From NCBI RefSeq assembly GCF_000381745.1, contig NZ_KB906974.1, forward strand, positions 61,537-125,536: DNA of 64,000 bases. Direction: 5' to 3'. The notes below the pieces were generated by a model that made no database searches, was not told the origin of the DNA, and was given only the letters and a program-made list of their open reading frames with translations. Positions within the stretch are counted from its first letter, which is position 1. Each line of letters starts with the position of its first letter. This document shows, in pieces, positions 47,207 through 56,999 of the stretch. Origin of the DNA: Psychromonas ossibalaenae ATCC BAA-1528 (GTDB lineage: Bacteria; Pseudomonadota; Gammaproteobacteria; Enterobacterales; Psychromonadaceae). The translations under genes and the position numbers were made by a program.

Positions 47207-49213
47207 GTGAATTATTCAGGCTCTGAAATATTAATCGCGATACTGGTTTTTCTGTCAGCGGCTGTGATCAGCAAAGCGGCTGCAGTGCGTCTGCGTATCC
47301 CTTTTCCAATTGTGCTGATGCTGGCTGGGCTTGTACTGCACAGTTCACAGGAAGTACTGGCATTACCGCTTAACGCATTAACTTCAGAAGAATTCTTTCA
47401 CGATATTATCCTTATGCTCCTCCTTCCAACCATAGTCTTTGAAACGGCTTACAATATGGACATCAGCAAACTGTCTGCTAACCGTCTGGCAATATTTGTA
47501 CTAGCGGTGCCGGGCGTATTAATTTCTACCTTAGTTGTGGCTGCATTAGTCTATCTGTTTACCCCGCTTAACTGGCAGTTCGCTCTGCTTCTGGGGGCCG
47601 TTTTGAGTGCTACGGATCCCAGCGCGGTTATCTCGGTGTTTCGTCAGCTTGGGGCGCCTAAAGATCTGATTATGCTGATTGAAGGTGAAAGTTTGTTCAA
47701 CGATGCTACGGCCATTACGCTGACGAAGATACTGGTGCTCAGTTTTGCCGCTGCACAGGGATTCCTGCCGATGCTCTACAACGGCAGCAGTCTTTTTTTA
47801 ATAAGCCTGTGCGGAGGGAGCTTATGCGGCTGGATACTCGCGCGTCTGCTGCTGCAGCTGTTCAATAAAATACCGGACGACCCTTTCCTGGAAATCAGTC
47901 TCAGCCTGTTGTTAGCATTCGGCAGTTACCTGTTTGCAGAAAAGCTTCTAGATGCCAGCGGTATAATTGCAGTAACGGTGGCGGGCATCACTCTGGCAAC
48001 CCGGTCGCCGCTCCCAATTTCACGAAAGTCGCAGCAGTATCTGAATCATTTATGGTCTTACCTCTCGTTTATGGCCATGGCCTGCATCTTTCTGATGGTG
48101 GGTTTATGGATGGATTTGACGCTGCTGTGGCAGAATGCTGGAGTATCACTGATTGTTCTGGGGGCATTGTGGTTGTCTCGTGCATTGACTGCATATGCTC
48201 TACTTCCGCAGATAGGGCGCCTGCAGCATCAGGCTAAAGTTGTGTGCATTGAATACCGGCATATTGTCTTTGTCGGCGGCATGCGTGGTGCGGTAACTAT
48301 GGCGCTGGCAATGGGCCTGGTGACACTGACCGAAGATCAAACGATTCTGTCAGTGACGGTCAATGTGGTGTTTTTAACGACTCTGCTTCAAGGACTGTTA
48401 ATTTCACCCTTGGTTTCCTATTTAGGTTTAAAAGCACGAGATGTAAATGACAGTATTGCCTGTACGGAACTCACCTTGTCGGCTCTGCGCCATAGCCGCA
48501 AAGTGCTGCAGCCTCTATTTAACTCTACGTTTGCTAACACCGGTGCACCGCAGGAATTTTCCATTAAACTGACGCTGCTGATCGAATCGCAGGAGAAGCA
48601 GCTTAAGCACTGGGTCAGCACGGAAGTCGGTCCGGTTGGTTTATGGCACCGACTTATGCTGCGCTGTGCCAGTATCGAAATAGGTCATCTGTATCGATTA
48701 TTTGATCAGGGACTGATCAGAACGGTTGTTTTTGAAGCACTGAAAAACTCATTAGATGAGCAGATGGAGGCGGTTCGTCATCAATATCAAAGACCAGCAT
48801 TTGCTCAGCTTCCTGGACAGCTTTCCGGCTTCTACCAGAGGAGAAAATCCAAGCTGACTGCTGCGACGCAAACACAGATAGAGCTTGAATATGAGATGGC
48901 CTGGGCCAGGTTATTCAGCTGTAATACCGTGCTCGATGCATTAAAAACATGGAGTGAGGAAGAAAATATTCCAGCGCCTGTCGTAGCAGGAGTCGCTAAA
49001 ATATGGCAGGGCTGGCTGATGAGTTGTGAAGCAAAAATTGCACTGATAGAAGAGAAGCATCCGGTGATATCAGCTGGAGTGCAGCGCAGGCTGTTAAAAA
49101 ATTACCTGATGACTGCACAATCCGAGTATTTGCAGCAGTACGTACAGCAGTATTTGATCACAGAGGCGGATGCGGAGCATATCAAGGCTTTGCTGAAATC
49201 ATTGCAAACTTGA
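47207..49213 (+). CDS. CPA1-family Na+(K+)/H+ antiporter with long C-terminal domain
   Basis: A 668-residue inner-membrane antiporter with about 12 helices in residues 5-410. The CPA1/NhaP signatures are visible: the ion-site ATDPSAVISVF, EGESLFNDATAI, and GGMRGAVTMALAMGL. A soluble C-terminal region of about 250 residues is helical with no recognised nucleotide-binding (RCK) domain, and is probably regulatory. It reads from GTG 47207 with AGGA upstream. It is divergent from the hsp20 gene and precedes the Clp gene by 157 bases. Probable role: pH, sodium or volume homeostasis under stress. Confidence 0.9.
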   Translation: MNYSGSEILIAILVFLSAAVISKAAAVRLRIPFPIVLMLAGLVLHSSQEVLALPLNALTSEEFFHDIILMLLLPTIVFETAYNMDISKLSANRLAIFVLAVPGVLISTLVVAALVYLFTPLNWQFALLLGAVLSATDPSAVISVFRQLGAPKDLIMLIEGESLFNDATAITLTKILVLSFAAAQGFLPMLYNGSSLFLISLCGGSLCGWILARLLLQLFNKIPDDPFLEISLSLLLAFGSYLFAEKLLDASGIIAVTVAGITLATRSPLPISRKSQQYLNHLWSYLSFMAMACIFLMVGLWMDLTLLWQNAGVSLIVLGALWLSRALTAYALLPQIGRLQHQAKVVCIEYRHIVFVGGMRGAVTMALAMGLVTLTEDQTILSVTVNVVFLTTLLQGLLISPLVSYLGLKARDVNDSIACTELTLSALRHSRKVLQPLFNSTFANTGAPQEFSIKLTLLIESQEKQLKHWVSTEVGPVGLWHRLMLRCASIEIGHLYRLFDQGLIRTVVFEALKNSLDEQMEAVRHQYQRPAFAQLPGQLSGFYQRRKSKLTAATQTQIELEYEMAWARLFSCNTVLDALKTWSEEENIPAPVVAGVAKIWQGWLMSCEAKIALIEEKHPVISAGVQRRLLKNYLMTAQSEYLQQYVQQYLITEADAEHIKALLKSLQT

Positions 49214-49307
49214 TTTTATATGATGAAAAACATAATGCTCAACAGGGTAACTAACACAATAATAATGCAAGGAATTTTTAGGAAACTACACTTAGGTCAG
49301 TAGTATG

Positions 49308-49327
49308 AACTGTTTACGCAAACAGTT
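49308..49327. promoter_or_regulatory. Palindrome upstream of the Clp ATPase gene
   Basis: AACTGTTTACGCAAACAGTT has perfect 8-base arms and a four-base centre, and lies 44 bases before the start codon. It is a good candidate operator for a dimeric regulator. It does not resemble the CtsR operator of Gram-positive clpC genes. Confidence 0.55.
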
Positions 49328-49370
49328 GTTTAGCGCTGAGAATGAAAGTAGATACATATAGGAGTAGACA

Positions 49371-51860
49371 ATGACTGACTTAGTTACCCCTGCCGGTTCG
49401 GGGGCAATGCTTCATAATTATGTGCAGAAAAGTACCCAGAGGGTGATTAACTGTCTGGAGATGGCGTTTGCTGAGTTAGCCAGTCTGCAGCAGAACGTAC
49501 TTACTGCAGACTTTCTGCTGCTGGCGCTGCTTTCTCAGCCGGACAGTGAAGCGCGTAAAGTACTGCAGGAACTGCTCCCAGATACAGAGGAGTCTGTTAA
49601 GCGTATTATCGGGCAGGTTCGCCAGCAGTATCGTAATGTTTCAGCAACACAAGCGCAGCAGATAGTTGCATCCCGGGAAATTCCTGAAGTATTCCGCATT
49701 GCCTATGGTGAAGCAAAGAACCTGGGTGATGATTATATCGGTACCGGCACGCTGCTGATTGCGCTTTTTGATAAGGAAGCCGGGCCTGCGGCGGTTCTGC
49801 TGGAAAATGAAGGCATGACAGCGGATGCCGCGCGTCAGACCCTTAAACGCATCCGGGCAGGGCGTACGCTCAACAGCCAGGACGGTGAAAGCAAGCAGGA
49901 TGTGCTGCAGATCTATACCAAAGATCTGACCGAAATGGCGCGTAACGGTGAACTGGATCCGGTTATCGGGCGTGACGATGAAATTGCTCTGATCATCCAG
50001 ACACTTTCCCGCCGTAAAAAAAACAATCCAGTGTTGATCGGCGAACCAGGTGTCGGCAAAACAGTGATCGTGGAAGGGCTGGCGCAGAGGATTGTAGCCG
50101 CCGATGTGCCCGATACGCAGCTTAACAAACGCCTGCTTGCTTTGGATATGGGAGAACTGGTTGCCGGTGCCGCCATGCGCGGCGAGTTTGAAGAGCGTTT
50201 AAAGTCGGTACGTGATGCGGTTATCCAGGCCGGCGGCAAAGTCATTTTGTTTATTGATGAACTGCATACTGTTGTTGGTGCAGGAGCAGGTTCCGGCGGG
50301 CTTGATGCGCCCAGCCTGCTTAAGGCCGCCTTAGCTCAGGGAAGTCTGCAGGTTATCGGAGCGGATACGCTGGATGAATATCGAAAATATGTAGAGGTAG
50401 ATAAAGCACTGGAGCGGCGTTTTCATCCGGTGCTGGTGAGAGAGCCGAGTATTGAAAACACGGTTGAGATATTAAAAGGTATTGCTCCGCGTTATGAAAA
50501 ACATCATAACATTCATTATTCGCCGAATGCTTTTGAAGCGGCTACGCGTTTAGCTGAACGTTATATTACTGACAGACGTTTACCAGACAAAGCGGTGGAT
50601 CTGCTTGATGAAGCCGGATCCCGTAAACACTTAAGTATCACTGCTATTCCACAGAATCTACGCGATTGTGAGCGCAGGCATCAGAGGCTGCTGCGGGATA
50701 AAACCGACGCTTTTAATGAACAGAATTTTGAGCAGGCCGCGCAGCACCAGATGGAAATACTTCAAGTTGAAGAACAGCTTAAAAGTGTACGCAGCAGCTG
50801 GCAGCTGGGACGCTCTAAAGAAGATGATATAGTAAGTGAAGATGATATTGCTGAAGTTGTAGCACGCTGGACGGGCATTCCTGTTGCTCGTATGGTGGAG
50901 TCCGAGTCAGATAAACTGGCTAGAATGGAGGAAAAACTGCACAAACGCATTGTCGGACAGGAGGATGCGGTGCGTACGGTGGCGGATGCTATCCGCAGAA
51001 ACCGTTCCGGTATTACTTCAAGCCAGCGTCCCATTGGATCGTTCCTTTTTCTAGGTCCTACCGGAGTCGGAAAAACTGAGCTGGCGCGTGCTTTGGCGGC
51101 TTTTCTTCTTGACGATGAGTCAAGAATTGTCCGTTTAGATATGTCGGAGTATATGGAGCGCCATGAAGTTTCCAAAATGATTGGTGCGCCTCCAGGATAT
51201 ATTGGTTATGGTGAAGGAGGGCAGTTAACCGAGCGTGTTCGTCATAATCCTTATACTGTGGTGCTGCTTGATGAAATGGAAAAAGCCCATCCCGATGTGT
51301 TTAATATGCTTCTGCAGATTCTCGAAGACGGGCAGCTTACGGATGCTCTTGGTCGTACCGTGTCATTTCGTAATACCGTGCTGATAGGTACTTCTAACCT
51401 TGGGACTGACACGCTGCAGCCCGATAAACGGCGTATCGGTTTTGTGCACTCGGAAATGCCCAATTATAAAGAAGCGCAGCAGCTGGTGATGCACGAAGTT
51501 AAAAAGTTCTTTAAGCCTGAATTTCTTAACCGTCTTGATGATATTATTGTGTTTCACTATCTGGAAAAAAACCATGTTCATCAGATAGCTGAGATGTTCG
51601 TCACGGAGCTGGTGGAGAGAATGCTGCTCAAAGATATAAAGCTTGAAGTGGATAAAGCGGTTATTAATAAACTGTCACAGGACGGCTTTGATCCCATCTA
51701 CGGTGCTAGACCTTTACGCCGGGAAGTGGAGCGTCAGATTGAAAACCCGCTGGCAATGAAAATAGTAAAAGGTTTATGCCCGGATAACAGCCGCGTGCAG
51801 GTCAAGGTTAAAAACAAAGAGGTTGTCTTTAAAATTAGTGCTGTTGACGGGGGACTTTAG
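49371..51860 (+). CDS. ClpC-type AAA+ unfoldase (Clp/Hsp100)
   Basis: An 829-residue Hsp100 ATPase. The Clp_N domain repeats occupy about 13-160. The first AAA+ domain has Walker A GEPGVGKT (224-231) and Walker B LFIDE (293-297). A short coiled-coil middle domain (about 425-475, as in ClpC and about half the ClpB length) follows. The second AAA+ domain has GPTGVGKT (562-569) and VVLLDE (630-635). Residues 689-691 are IGF, at the position of the ClpP-docking loop, so it should feed ClpP rather than act only as a disaggregase. ClpC-type proteins are unusual in gammaproteobacteria, where ClpA and ClpB dominate. A ribosome site AGGAG lies at 49360-49364. No clpP or adaptor gene is nearby. Confidence 0.9.
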   Translation: MTDLVTPAGSGAMLHNYVQKSTQRVINCLEMAFAELASLQQNVLTADFLLLALLSQPDSEARKVLQELLPDTEESVKRIIGQVRQQYRNVSATQAQQIVASREIPEVFRIAYGEAKNLGDDYIGTGTLLIALFDKEAGPAAVLLENEGMTADAARQTLKRIRAGRTLNSQDGESKQDVLQIYTKDLTEMARNGELDPVIGRDDEIALIIQTLSRRKKNNPVLIGEPGVGKTVIVEGLAQRIVAADVPDTQLNKRLLALDMGELVAGAAMRGEFEERLKSVRDAVIQAGGKVILFIDELHTVVGAGAGSGGLDAPSLLKAALAQGSLQVIGADTLDEYRKYVEVDKALERRFHPVLVREPSIENTVEILKGIAPRYEKHHNIHYSPNAFEAATRLAERYITDRRLPDKAVDLLDEAGSRKHLSITAIPQNLRDCERRHQRLLRDKTDAFNEQNFEQAAQHQMEILQVEEQLKSVRSSWQLGRSKEDDIVSEDDIAEVVARWTGIPVARMVESESDKLARMEEKLHKRIVGQEDAVRTVADAIRRNRSGITSSQRPIGSFLFLGPTGVGKTELARALAAFLLDDESRIVRLDMSEYMERHEVSKMIGAPPGYIGYGEGGQLTERVRHNPYTVVLLDEMEKAHPDVFNMLLQILEDGQLTDALGRTVSFRNTVLIGTSNLGTDTLQPDKRRIGFVHSEMPNYKEAQQLVMHEVKKFFKPEFLNRLDDIIVFHYLEKNHVHQIAEMFVTELVERMLLKDIKLEVDKAVINKLSQDGFDPIYGARPLRREVERQIENPLAMKIVKGLCPDNSRVQVKVKNKEVVFKISAVDGGL

Positions 51861-51883
51861 AGATTTTGAAATATTTTTTATGA

Positions 51884-51921
51884 TTTTTACTGACCAGCGC
51901 CAGCTCTTGTTAGTAAAAATG
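51884..51921. repeat. Hairpin after the Clp ATPase gene
   Basis: ATTTTTACTGAC pairs with GTTAGTAAAAAT (one G-U) around a 14-base loop. There is no T run beyond the stem, but the A/T-rich arms may still aid termination between these convergent genes. Confidence 0.4.
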
Positions 51922-52036
51922 AAAGCCCGTTCTGGCTAGGTTAAACTCAGAAAACAGATACTGCTCACGGGGCGGTAATAAACGCCAGGTTAACATTAAA
52001 GCTGCTGTCAAAACCGCCCGTAACCCGTTGACTGTA

Positions 52037-52477
52037 TTAGTCTTCTTTATCAAGGTAAACAATAAGCAGATCGCTGACTGCGGTCTTGATAAATTTTTTC
52101 ACTGACGTTGTCATATTGCTCCAGAAATCATGATGGTGTCCGCAAACTAAAAGATCTATATCCAGCCCTTTAATTGCCGTATGCAGTTTCTGATTTAAAT
52201 CTCCCATTACCACCACAGTCTCTGCGACTGGGTAATCACAGCGGTCTGCCAGTGCTTGAAGCTGTTGGTGCAGCTCATGTTTTTCTTTTTCATTATTCAT
52301 CGCGGCTAATTTTTCAACTTTCGGCTGAGCCAGTGCGATACTGCTGACAAAACTAACATCCACAAAAATAAATGACAGTTTAGCATCTGCATCTTTGGCC
52401 AATTCAACAGCTTTATTGATCACTTTCTCACTGGATTTAGATAAATCAACAGCGACTAATATATGTTTATAGCTCAT
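52037..52477 (-). CDS. uspA: UspA-type universal stress protein (copy 2)
   Basis: A 146-residue paralogue of the protein at 43930-44367, sharing MSYKHILVAVDLSKSS at the start and CGHHHD-WSN-TTSV-KF near the end, and lying on the same strand about 8 kb away. As in copy 1, a conserved block with a sigmaS-like -10 lies upstream (about 226 bases). The pair brackets the hsp20-degQ-antiporter-Clp genes. Recent duplication or recruitment to a common regulon would both explain this. A GGAGGAATACC ribosome site precedes the ATG. Confidence 0.92.
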   Translation of the reverse strand: MSYKHILVAVDLSKSSEKVINKAVELAKDADAKLSFIFVDVSFVSSIALAQPKVEKLAAMNNEKEKHELHQQLQALADRCDYPVAETVVVMGDLNQKLHTAIKGLDIDLLVCGHHHDFWSNMTTSVKKFIKTAVSDLLIVYLDKED

Positions 52478-53161
52478 GGTATTCCTCCCTATTTTATCTC
52501 TTGTTTTAACAGCAGATACATAAAAAAATTCACCTGACGGCCGCTGTTTTCCAGCTTGTTATTATTCACCACTGTTTATTCGGCCCTGCATCAATTGATG
52601 CGTTTGATTTGGTGAAAGCAAAATAACGAAAGCCTAAAATCTATTGTCTGCCAGTAATAATTTAATTTATGCGCCCCACAACAGATCATTAATCTGCTTA
52701 CTATAAGTCTAGCACCAGTAGTAGATTTTTCATTTACCTATGACTTATTAATAGTCGATGTGAGTGCTTATTATCACTTTGTTAAGCGGCTCATTTTGTT
52801 GGGTGAAAAAATCATCAACGAACAACGTTGAGAAGAACGCCTGGTTGCTTTTTGTACTGGCAGGATGGGTTAAAATTATTACGCCTATAACTTAATAGAT
52901 GCATTACTGCCTATAGAGGGGTGTTTTTGTGTCTTTCTTGATGTTGATTGTGATATTTATGTCAATGACTCCTGAGAAAGTGGCTTTGATTACATAAAAA
53001 CATACCTCTTTAAGTGTAAATAAAGGATTAAAGGGCTTTTATTTTTATCTCTGCTCAGGTTTAATAAGCCTACTTATTTAGGAGTATAAATAAGCCCAAT
53101 GGAAATGATGTGCTCAGTTAAAGCATGTCGTAAATAAACACGGATTTTAAGGATATATGTT
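52478..53161. other. Divergent region between uspA copy 2 and the fimbrial operon
   Basis: 684 bases without a gene. It contains the conserved usp element and presumably the fimbrial promoter. I see no invertible-switch inverted repeats around the fimbrial start. Confidence 0.5.
52688..52744 (-). promoter_or_regulatory. Conserved usp upstream element with sigmaS-like -10 (copy 2)
   Basis: Partner of 44602-44658. On the minus strand it reads TAAATGAAAAAT, then TGCTAGACTTAT, matching KCTAYACTTAA at 9 of 11 positions (52703-52713). Confidence 0.6.
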
Positions 53162-53629
53162 ATGAAAAAGTTATTAGTTGCCACTGCTTTAGTTACCACT
53201 ATGTTTTCTGCCGGCGCACTTGCGGCGACAGGAGACCAGATAACTAAATCAATTCAAGTAACAGCAACTGTACCGTCATCAACATTTTCAGTTGAGCCTA
53301 CGGCTGGTCAATGGCCAACTCAGGTTGAACTGAATTACGATGTGAATGTTGGTTTTGATTCGTGGAATACAACGCTTAAATCCGTTTCAGGTGATGGGGT
53401 AAACGCATCTTTGATGGGTACACCTATGCTGGTAAGCGGTCAGCACAGTATTCCATTAATCGTTACCGTAGGCACTCAGGTGCTTGACAATACACCCAGG
53501 AAAGTTGCCGATGACGCGGCTGTTCACGGGATTGCGTTAAGTGTTACTACCGACAATAGTGGTTATGCCACGTTTGAGGCGGGTAACTACTCGGGCACAG
53601 TACAGCTGGTATTTGAAGACAATATTTAA
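53162..53629 (+). CDS. CS1-type fimbrial major subunit (pilin)
   Basis: A 155-residue secreted protein with a signal peptide (1-21, cleavage ALA-ATG) and a beta-rich mature part without cysteines, beginning near DQITKSIQVTATVPSSTFSV, as in the alpha-fimbrial pilins of the CFA/I-CS1 family (CooA-like). These use donor-strand exchange on an alternate chaperone-usher pathway. AAGGA lies nine bases before the ATG. It is followed by a strong hairpin and then the chaperone, usher and tip genes, the standard order for this family. Confidence 0.85.
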   Translation: MKKLLVATALVTTMFSAGALAATGDQITKSIQVTATVPSSTFSVEPTAGQWPTQVELNYDVNVGFDSWNTTLKSVSGDGVNASLMGTPMLVSGQHSIPLIVTVGTQVLDNTPRKVADDAAVHGIALSVTTDNSGYATFEAGNYSGTVQLVFEDNI

Positions 53630-53640
53630 TCTTTTCACCC

Positions 53641-53675
53641 ATACCTGCATGGCTTACGTCATGCAGGTATTTTTA
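53641..53675 (+). terminator. Intra-operon terminator/attenuator after the pilin gene
   Basis: A perfect 11-bp stem ATACCTGCATG/CATGCAGGTAT (53641-53651 with 53660-53670) and an 8-base loop are followed by TTTTT. Partial termination here would make pilin more abundant than chaperone and usher. Confidence 0.9.
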
Positions 53676-53713
53676 CTTTGTATCCCCTGAATAAAAATAA
53701 TTAAGAGGTTTTG

Positions 53714-54484
53714 ATGTTTAACAAAATACTTCCCTTTACTCTTGCGCTGTTTTTTACTGCGGGCGCTGCGGCATCAGTAAAAACGGTTACGGTACCGCAG
53801 GAGATGACCGTACTTACCTCTGATAATTCCAGTTCAGTGCTGAAAATTAGAAGTGCTGATAAAACAGAACCCACATATATTAAAGCTTCGGTATTTGAAG
53901 TTGACGAGAGCAGTATCGGAACCGGTAAAGAGATACTGACCCCGGTTGAAGGCGAGTTGAAAAAGAACGGCTTGGTCGTGCAGCCTGAAAAATTTGCCAT
54001 GGCACCCGGCGGCTCTTCCACGGTAAGACTTATTTATACGGGCAAGGAAGCACGCCAGGATCGTTATTTTAAGATCCGCTTTCAGCCGGTATTAAAATAC
54101 GATCTTATAGGTGAAGCGGAAAAAGATGAGGCTCTGGATGCCAATCTTTTCTTTTCTATTACCTCAACGGGTTTTGCCGTAGTGCCGAAAAAACAACCCG
54201 AGTACGCACATACAGTCAGCAGTGCTGATTTTACGACCGATATAACGAATGTTGGTGACAGTTTGATGCTGCTGCAGGACTGCACTGTCTGCGTTGACAG
54301 CGCCTGTATTTCAGAAACTGAAAAACGTCTGACACCGGGACGCACTATTAGCCTTGCAGGTGAACCAGAGGTAGTAGCAGACTTTAAGAAAGAAAATGGC
54401 AAAGCGCCTTCCGGACGCTGGCAGTGTGATCTTATCACGCCGAATGGTGAGGATAAGATGCAGGTTCTTCAAGGCAAGTGGTAG
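53714..54484 (+). CDS. Alternate-pathway fimbrial chaperone (CooB-like)
   Basis: A 256-residue periplasmic chaperone with a signal peptide (about 1-19, cleavage AGAAA) and an immunoglobulin-like N-terminal domain. It carries residues for pilin C-terminus anchoring and donor-strand complementation (the strand FAMAPGGSSTVRLIYTGKE corresponds to the G1 region). ATG 53714 follows AAGAGG at a five-base spacing, and a TTG one codon earlier is less likely. It belongs to the alternate chaperone family used with CS1-type pilins, not the FimC/PapD class. It overlaps no gene and is in one operon with the usher. Confidence 0.87.
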   Translation: MFNKILPFTLALFFTAGAAASVKTVTVPQEMTVLTSDNSSSVLKIRSADKTEPTYIKASVFEVDESSIGTGKEILTPVEGELKKNGLVVQPEKFAMAPGGSSTVRLIYTGKEARQDRYFKIRFQPVLKYDLIGEAEKDEALDANLFFSITSTGFAVVPKKQPEYAHTVSSADFTTDITNVGDSLMLLQDCTVCVDSACISETEKRLTPGRTISLAGEPEVVADFKKENGKAPSGRWQCDLITPNGEDKMQVLQGKW

Positions 54485-54530
54485 AAATGTCATGTTATTT
54501 TCTTATAAACATAACCAGGGAGTGGTTAAG

Positions 54531-56999
54531 ATGTTTAAATTTTTCAACGCAGGCGGCGTGTTTCTGCTGCTTTGCAGCGGGCCGGTTTCGGCAACCTTAG
54601 TTTCAGATGCTGAATCCAAATTCAGCTCTGGCGTCCCGGAGGGGTTTGAGGGACTGCTGGAGGTCAATTCTCAGCCTATTAACCTAAATTATCGCGGTAA
54701 AGTGATCCACGATGGTTTTTTGCGCAAAGAGCAGGGAGCCGATTATTTTGAATCGTTATCGAGTCAGCAGGTTCGCTTAGATCAGAGGATAAAATGTTCG
54801 CAGAATGCGTTTATCTACACTTTATTAAACTGTGCCGATCAGGAATATGATATTGAAGTGACTCTTAGTGAGATATATAAAGGTGATGAACACTATATTT
54901 CGCTTACCCCTAGTTATACTTTTGTGAAACTGGTTAACCAGCGTTTTGACATTAAAGATGCTGACAGTGCCGCTGGTTTTCCAAGCAGCCAGCGTGAATA
55001 TATTGCTGACAGTTCAGTTGACAGTGTCAGCGGTGCGCTGGGGTATCATGCTAATGTCTCCTACGATGAACAATCAGAAAAAACGCGCAGCACAGTATCA
55101 GTAAACAGCCTGGTTTCTTACCAGGCGTTATTATTTGAATTTTCACCTACTTTCGAAGCGCAGACCGGCAGCATAAAAACAGACTCCCTGACAGGCTCCT
55201 ATTCTGAACAAGACTCTCGTTATACTCTTGGTTTTCGCGGACGCCATAATGCGCGGTTAACTTCTTCTACGGTGAATTTAGCACCAAATAAATCAGTGAT
55301 CGGTTTCTGGTATACTCAGACCGACGATTTACTGCGTTCCTCGGAGCAGGGGACGGGTGAACCGCTTTATACTTTCATGCCCTCTGCAGGAATGGTTGAA
55401 ATATATCGTGGTGAGCGTCTGCTTTATGTGAACCGCCATCCGGGCGGTCCGGTTGAAATCGCCACGTCAGACTTTCCAATTGGTTCATATAACGTCAGAA
55501 TAGTTAGGAAACCACAGGGAACAAAAGCGCTGGAGCCGATTGTTGTACAGCTGCACAACAGCAAAGCGACCAACAAATTTTCTTATATGCTCGGGCTGAG
55601 TCAAGATGAAGATCTGGGGGGCTATATATCGCTAAAAGAAAGTAATGGTGAATATGATGTTCCTTATTTAGGTTTGGCTTACCAGAGCCCGGTTATTCAG
55701 GTTATTGACGGTAGTATGTCCTGGTATAATGTTGATACGGTGAACTACGTTTCGGCAGGTCTTGATATCATCCGTCTATCCCCCTTTACTTTTAATGTTG
55801 ATACACAAATTTCCGAGCTGGGAGACTGGGGCATTGGTTTTAACGGCGCTTATCGACATACTCTTTTTGATCATGATGCATCATTATCATGGTCGCTGCA
55901 GACTGAAGAAAAGCGTGGTCTAGCGAAGGATGTTGCCAATATAAGTGCATTTTATTATCCGCAGGCGCAGTTTGTTGACTCGATCAGTTTGAATCTGACC
56001 GGGCGTCAGTATAAGTATGAAAATAATTACACTGATGAAAATACCTACTCAGAAATGTCTGTTTATCTTAAGAAGGATCTCAAGAGCCTTGTTAAACTCC
56101 CGGTGGATCTTGGTCTGTCCTTCTCTCAGAACTCTGAGGGTGATCTGACGACGATGCTGACAGCCTCTTTCTCCTTTGATTCACTATATGATGCAGACGT
56201 TACAGGCTCTTATTACCGTAATGGCGATAACAGTAATGCAGCTGAGGTTGGGATTTCAAAACGCTTTGAAGATTCGGCTGTCCGTCAGATCGGCGGCAGC
56301 GTGGGCGGCGGTGAGGATTATATCAACAGCTCAGTATTTACGGATCTGGATTTCCAGTACAGTGATATTCATCTAGGCCTGCAGAACACCATGGTCAGCG
56401 GTGACGGTTCCAGCAGTAACGGTTACGGATCGATGCGCGGCGGTGTGTACTTTTCCGGGGATCAGTGGGCACTGGGTAAGTCCGGTATTCAATCCGGTAT
56501 TATTGTTGATGTAGACGGCAGTGACGATGTTGCTGCTGGTACCGGCGTGTACGCCAGTATCAGTAATGCAGACAGTGTCGAGCTGCGGGGCGGTTCGCAG
56601 GTGATAGCGGTTAATCCTTACAGCGAAACGGATGTCCTGCTGACAACTATCGGCGCAGTTGCAGATGTTTACGAGATTAACTCGGTGAATTACCGTGGTA
56701 ACTTTGCTTATCATGAACTGCAGCTGCGGGAAACGGTTGCCATTGCCGGCATGGTGTCTACTGCAACTATTCAAGATGAGTATGTTAGGGTGAAAAATCA
56801 TGAGTCTTCGCTGAATATTGCGCTTGAAAAGGGACGCGAAGAGAAGAGTGCTTTTTTCCAGCTGACCGTGTCTAAGCAGCATCCGACGCTGGCGATATAT
56901 GACGGTGAGGAACTGTTATGTACAAAAAATTTATCGGAGCAGCTGGACAAGGCTAAAAACGGTTTCTTGTACGTAGGAGACATTAGTTGTGAAAGTTAA
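54531..56999 (+). CDS. Fimbrial usher, CS1/CooC type
   Basis: An 822-residue outer-membrane usher with a signal peptide (1-19) and an N-terminal periplasmic domain with a cysteine pair (CSQNAFIYTLLNC). A 24-strand-type beta barrel and plug region follow, typified by YRGERLLYVNRHPGGPVEIAT and FPIGSYNVRIVRKPQG, and a C-terminal domain ends in a disulfide-like CTK…DISCES. I choose ATG 54531, with GGGAG eight bases upstream and a proper signal peptide. A reading from 54396 or 54492 would add an implausible leader overlapping the chaperone gene. The usher assembles and secretes the pilus. Confidence 0.9.
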   Translation: MFKFFNAGGVFLLLCSGPVSATLVSDAESKFSSGVPEGFEGLLEVNSQPINLNYRGKVIHDGFLRKEQGADYFESLSSQQVRLDQRIKCSQNAFIYTLLNCADQEYDIEVTLSEIYKGDEHYISLTPSYTFVKLVNQRFDIKDADSAAGFPSSQREYIADSSVDSVSGALGYHANVSYDEQSEKTRSTVSVNSLVSYQALLFEFSPTFEAQTGSIKTDSLTGSYSEQDSRYTLGFRGRHNARLTSSTVNLAPNKSVIGFWYTQTDDLLRSSEQGTGEPLYTFMPSAGMVEIYRGERLLYVNRHPGGPVEIATSDFPIGSYNVRIVRKPQGTKALEPIVVQLHNSKATNKFSYMLGLSQDEDLGGYISLKESNGEYDVPYLGLAYQSPVIQVIDGSMSWYNVDTVNYVSAGLDIIRLSPFTFNVDTQISELGDWGIGFNGAYRHTLFDHDASLSWSLQTEEKRGLAKDVANISAFYYPQAQFVDSISLNLTGRQYKYENNYTDENTYSEMSVYLKKDLKSLVKLPVDLGLSFSQNSEGDLTTMLTASFSFDSLYDADVTGSYYRNGDNSNAAEVGISKRFEDSAVRQIGGSVGGGEDYINSSVFTDLDFQYSDIHLGLQNTMVSGDGSSSNGYGSMRGGVYFSGDQWALGKSGIQSGIIVDVDGSDDVAAGTGVYASISNADSVELRGGSQVIAVNPYSETDVLLTTIGAVADVYEINSVNYRGNFAYHELQLRETVAIAGMVSTATIQDEYVRVKNHESSLNIALEKGREEKSAFFQLTVSKQHPTLAIYDGEELLCTKNLSEQLDKAKNGFLYVGDISCES

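Noticed and set aside
50762-51175. 137-codon minus-strand frame inside the Clp gene
   Set aside because: Serine/arginine-rich reverse reading of the second AAA+ domain. Coding potential belongs to the other strand.
52478-53161. Invertible phase-variation switch ahead of the fimbrial operon
   Set aside because: I could not find a pair of inverted repeats flanking the promoter region, and no recombinase gene is nearby.
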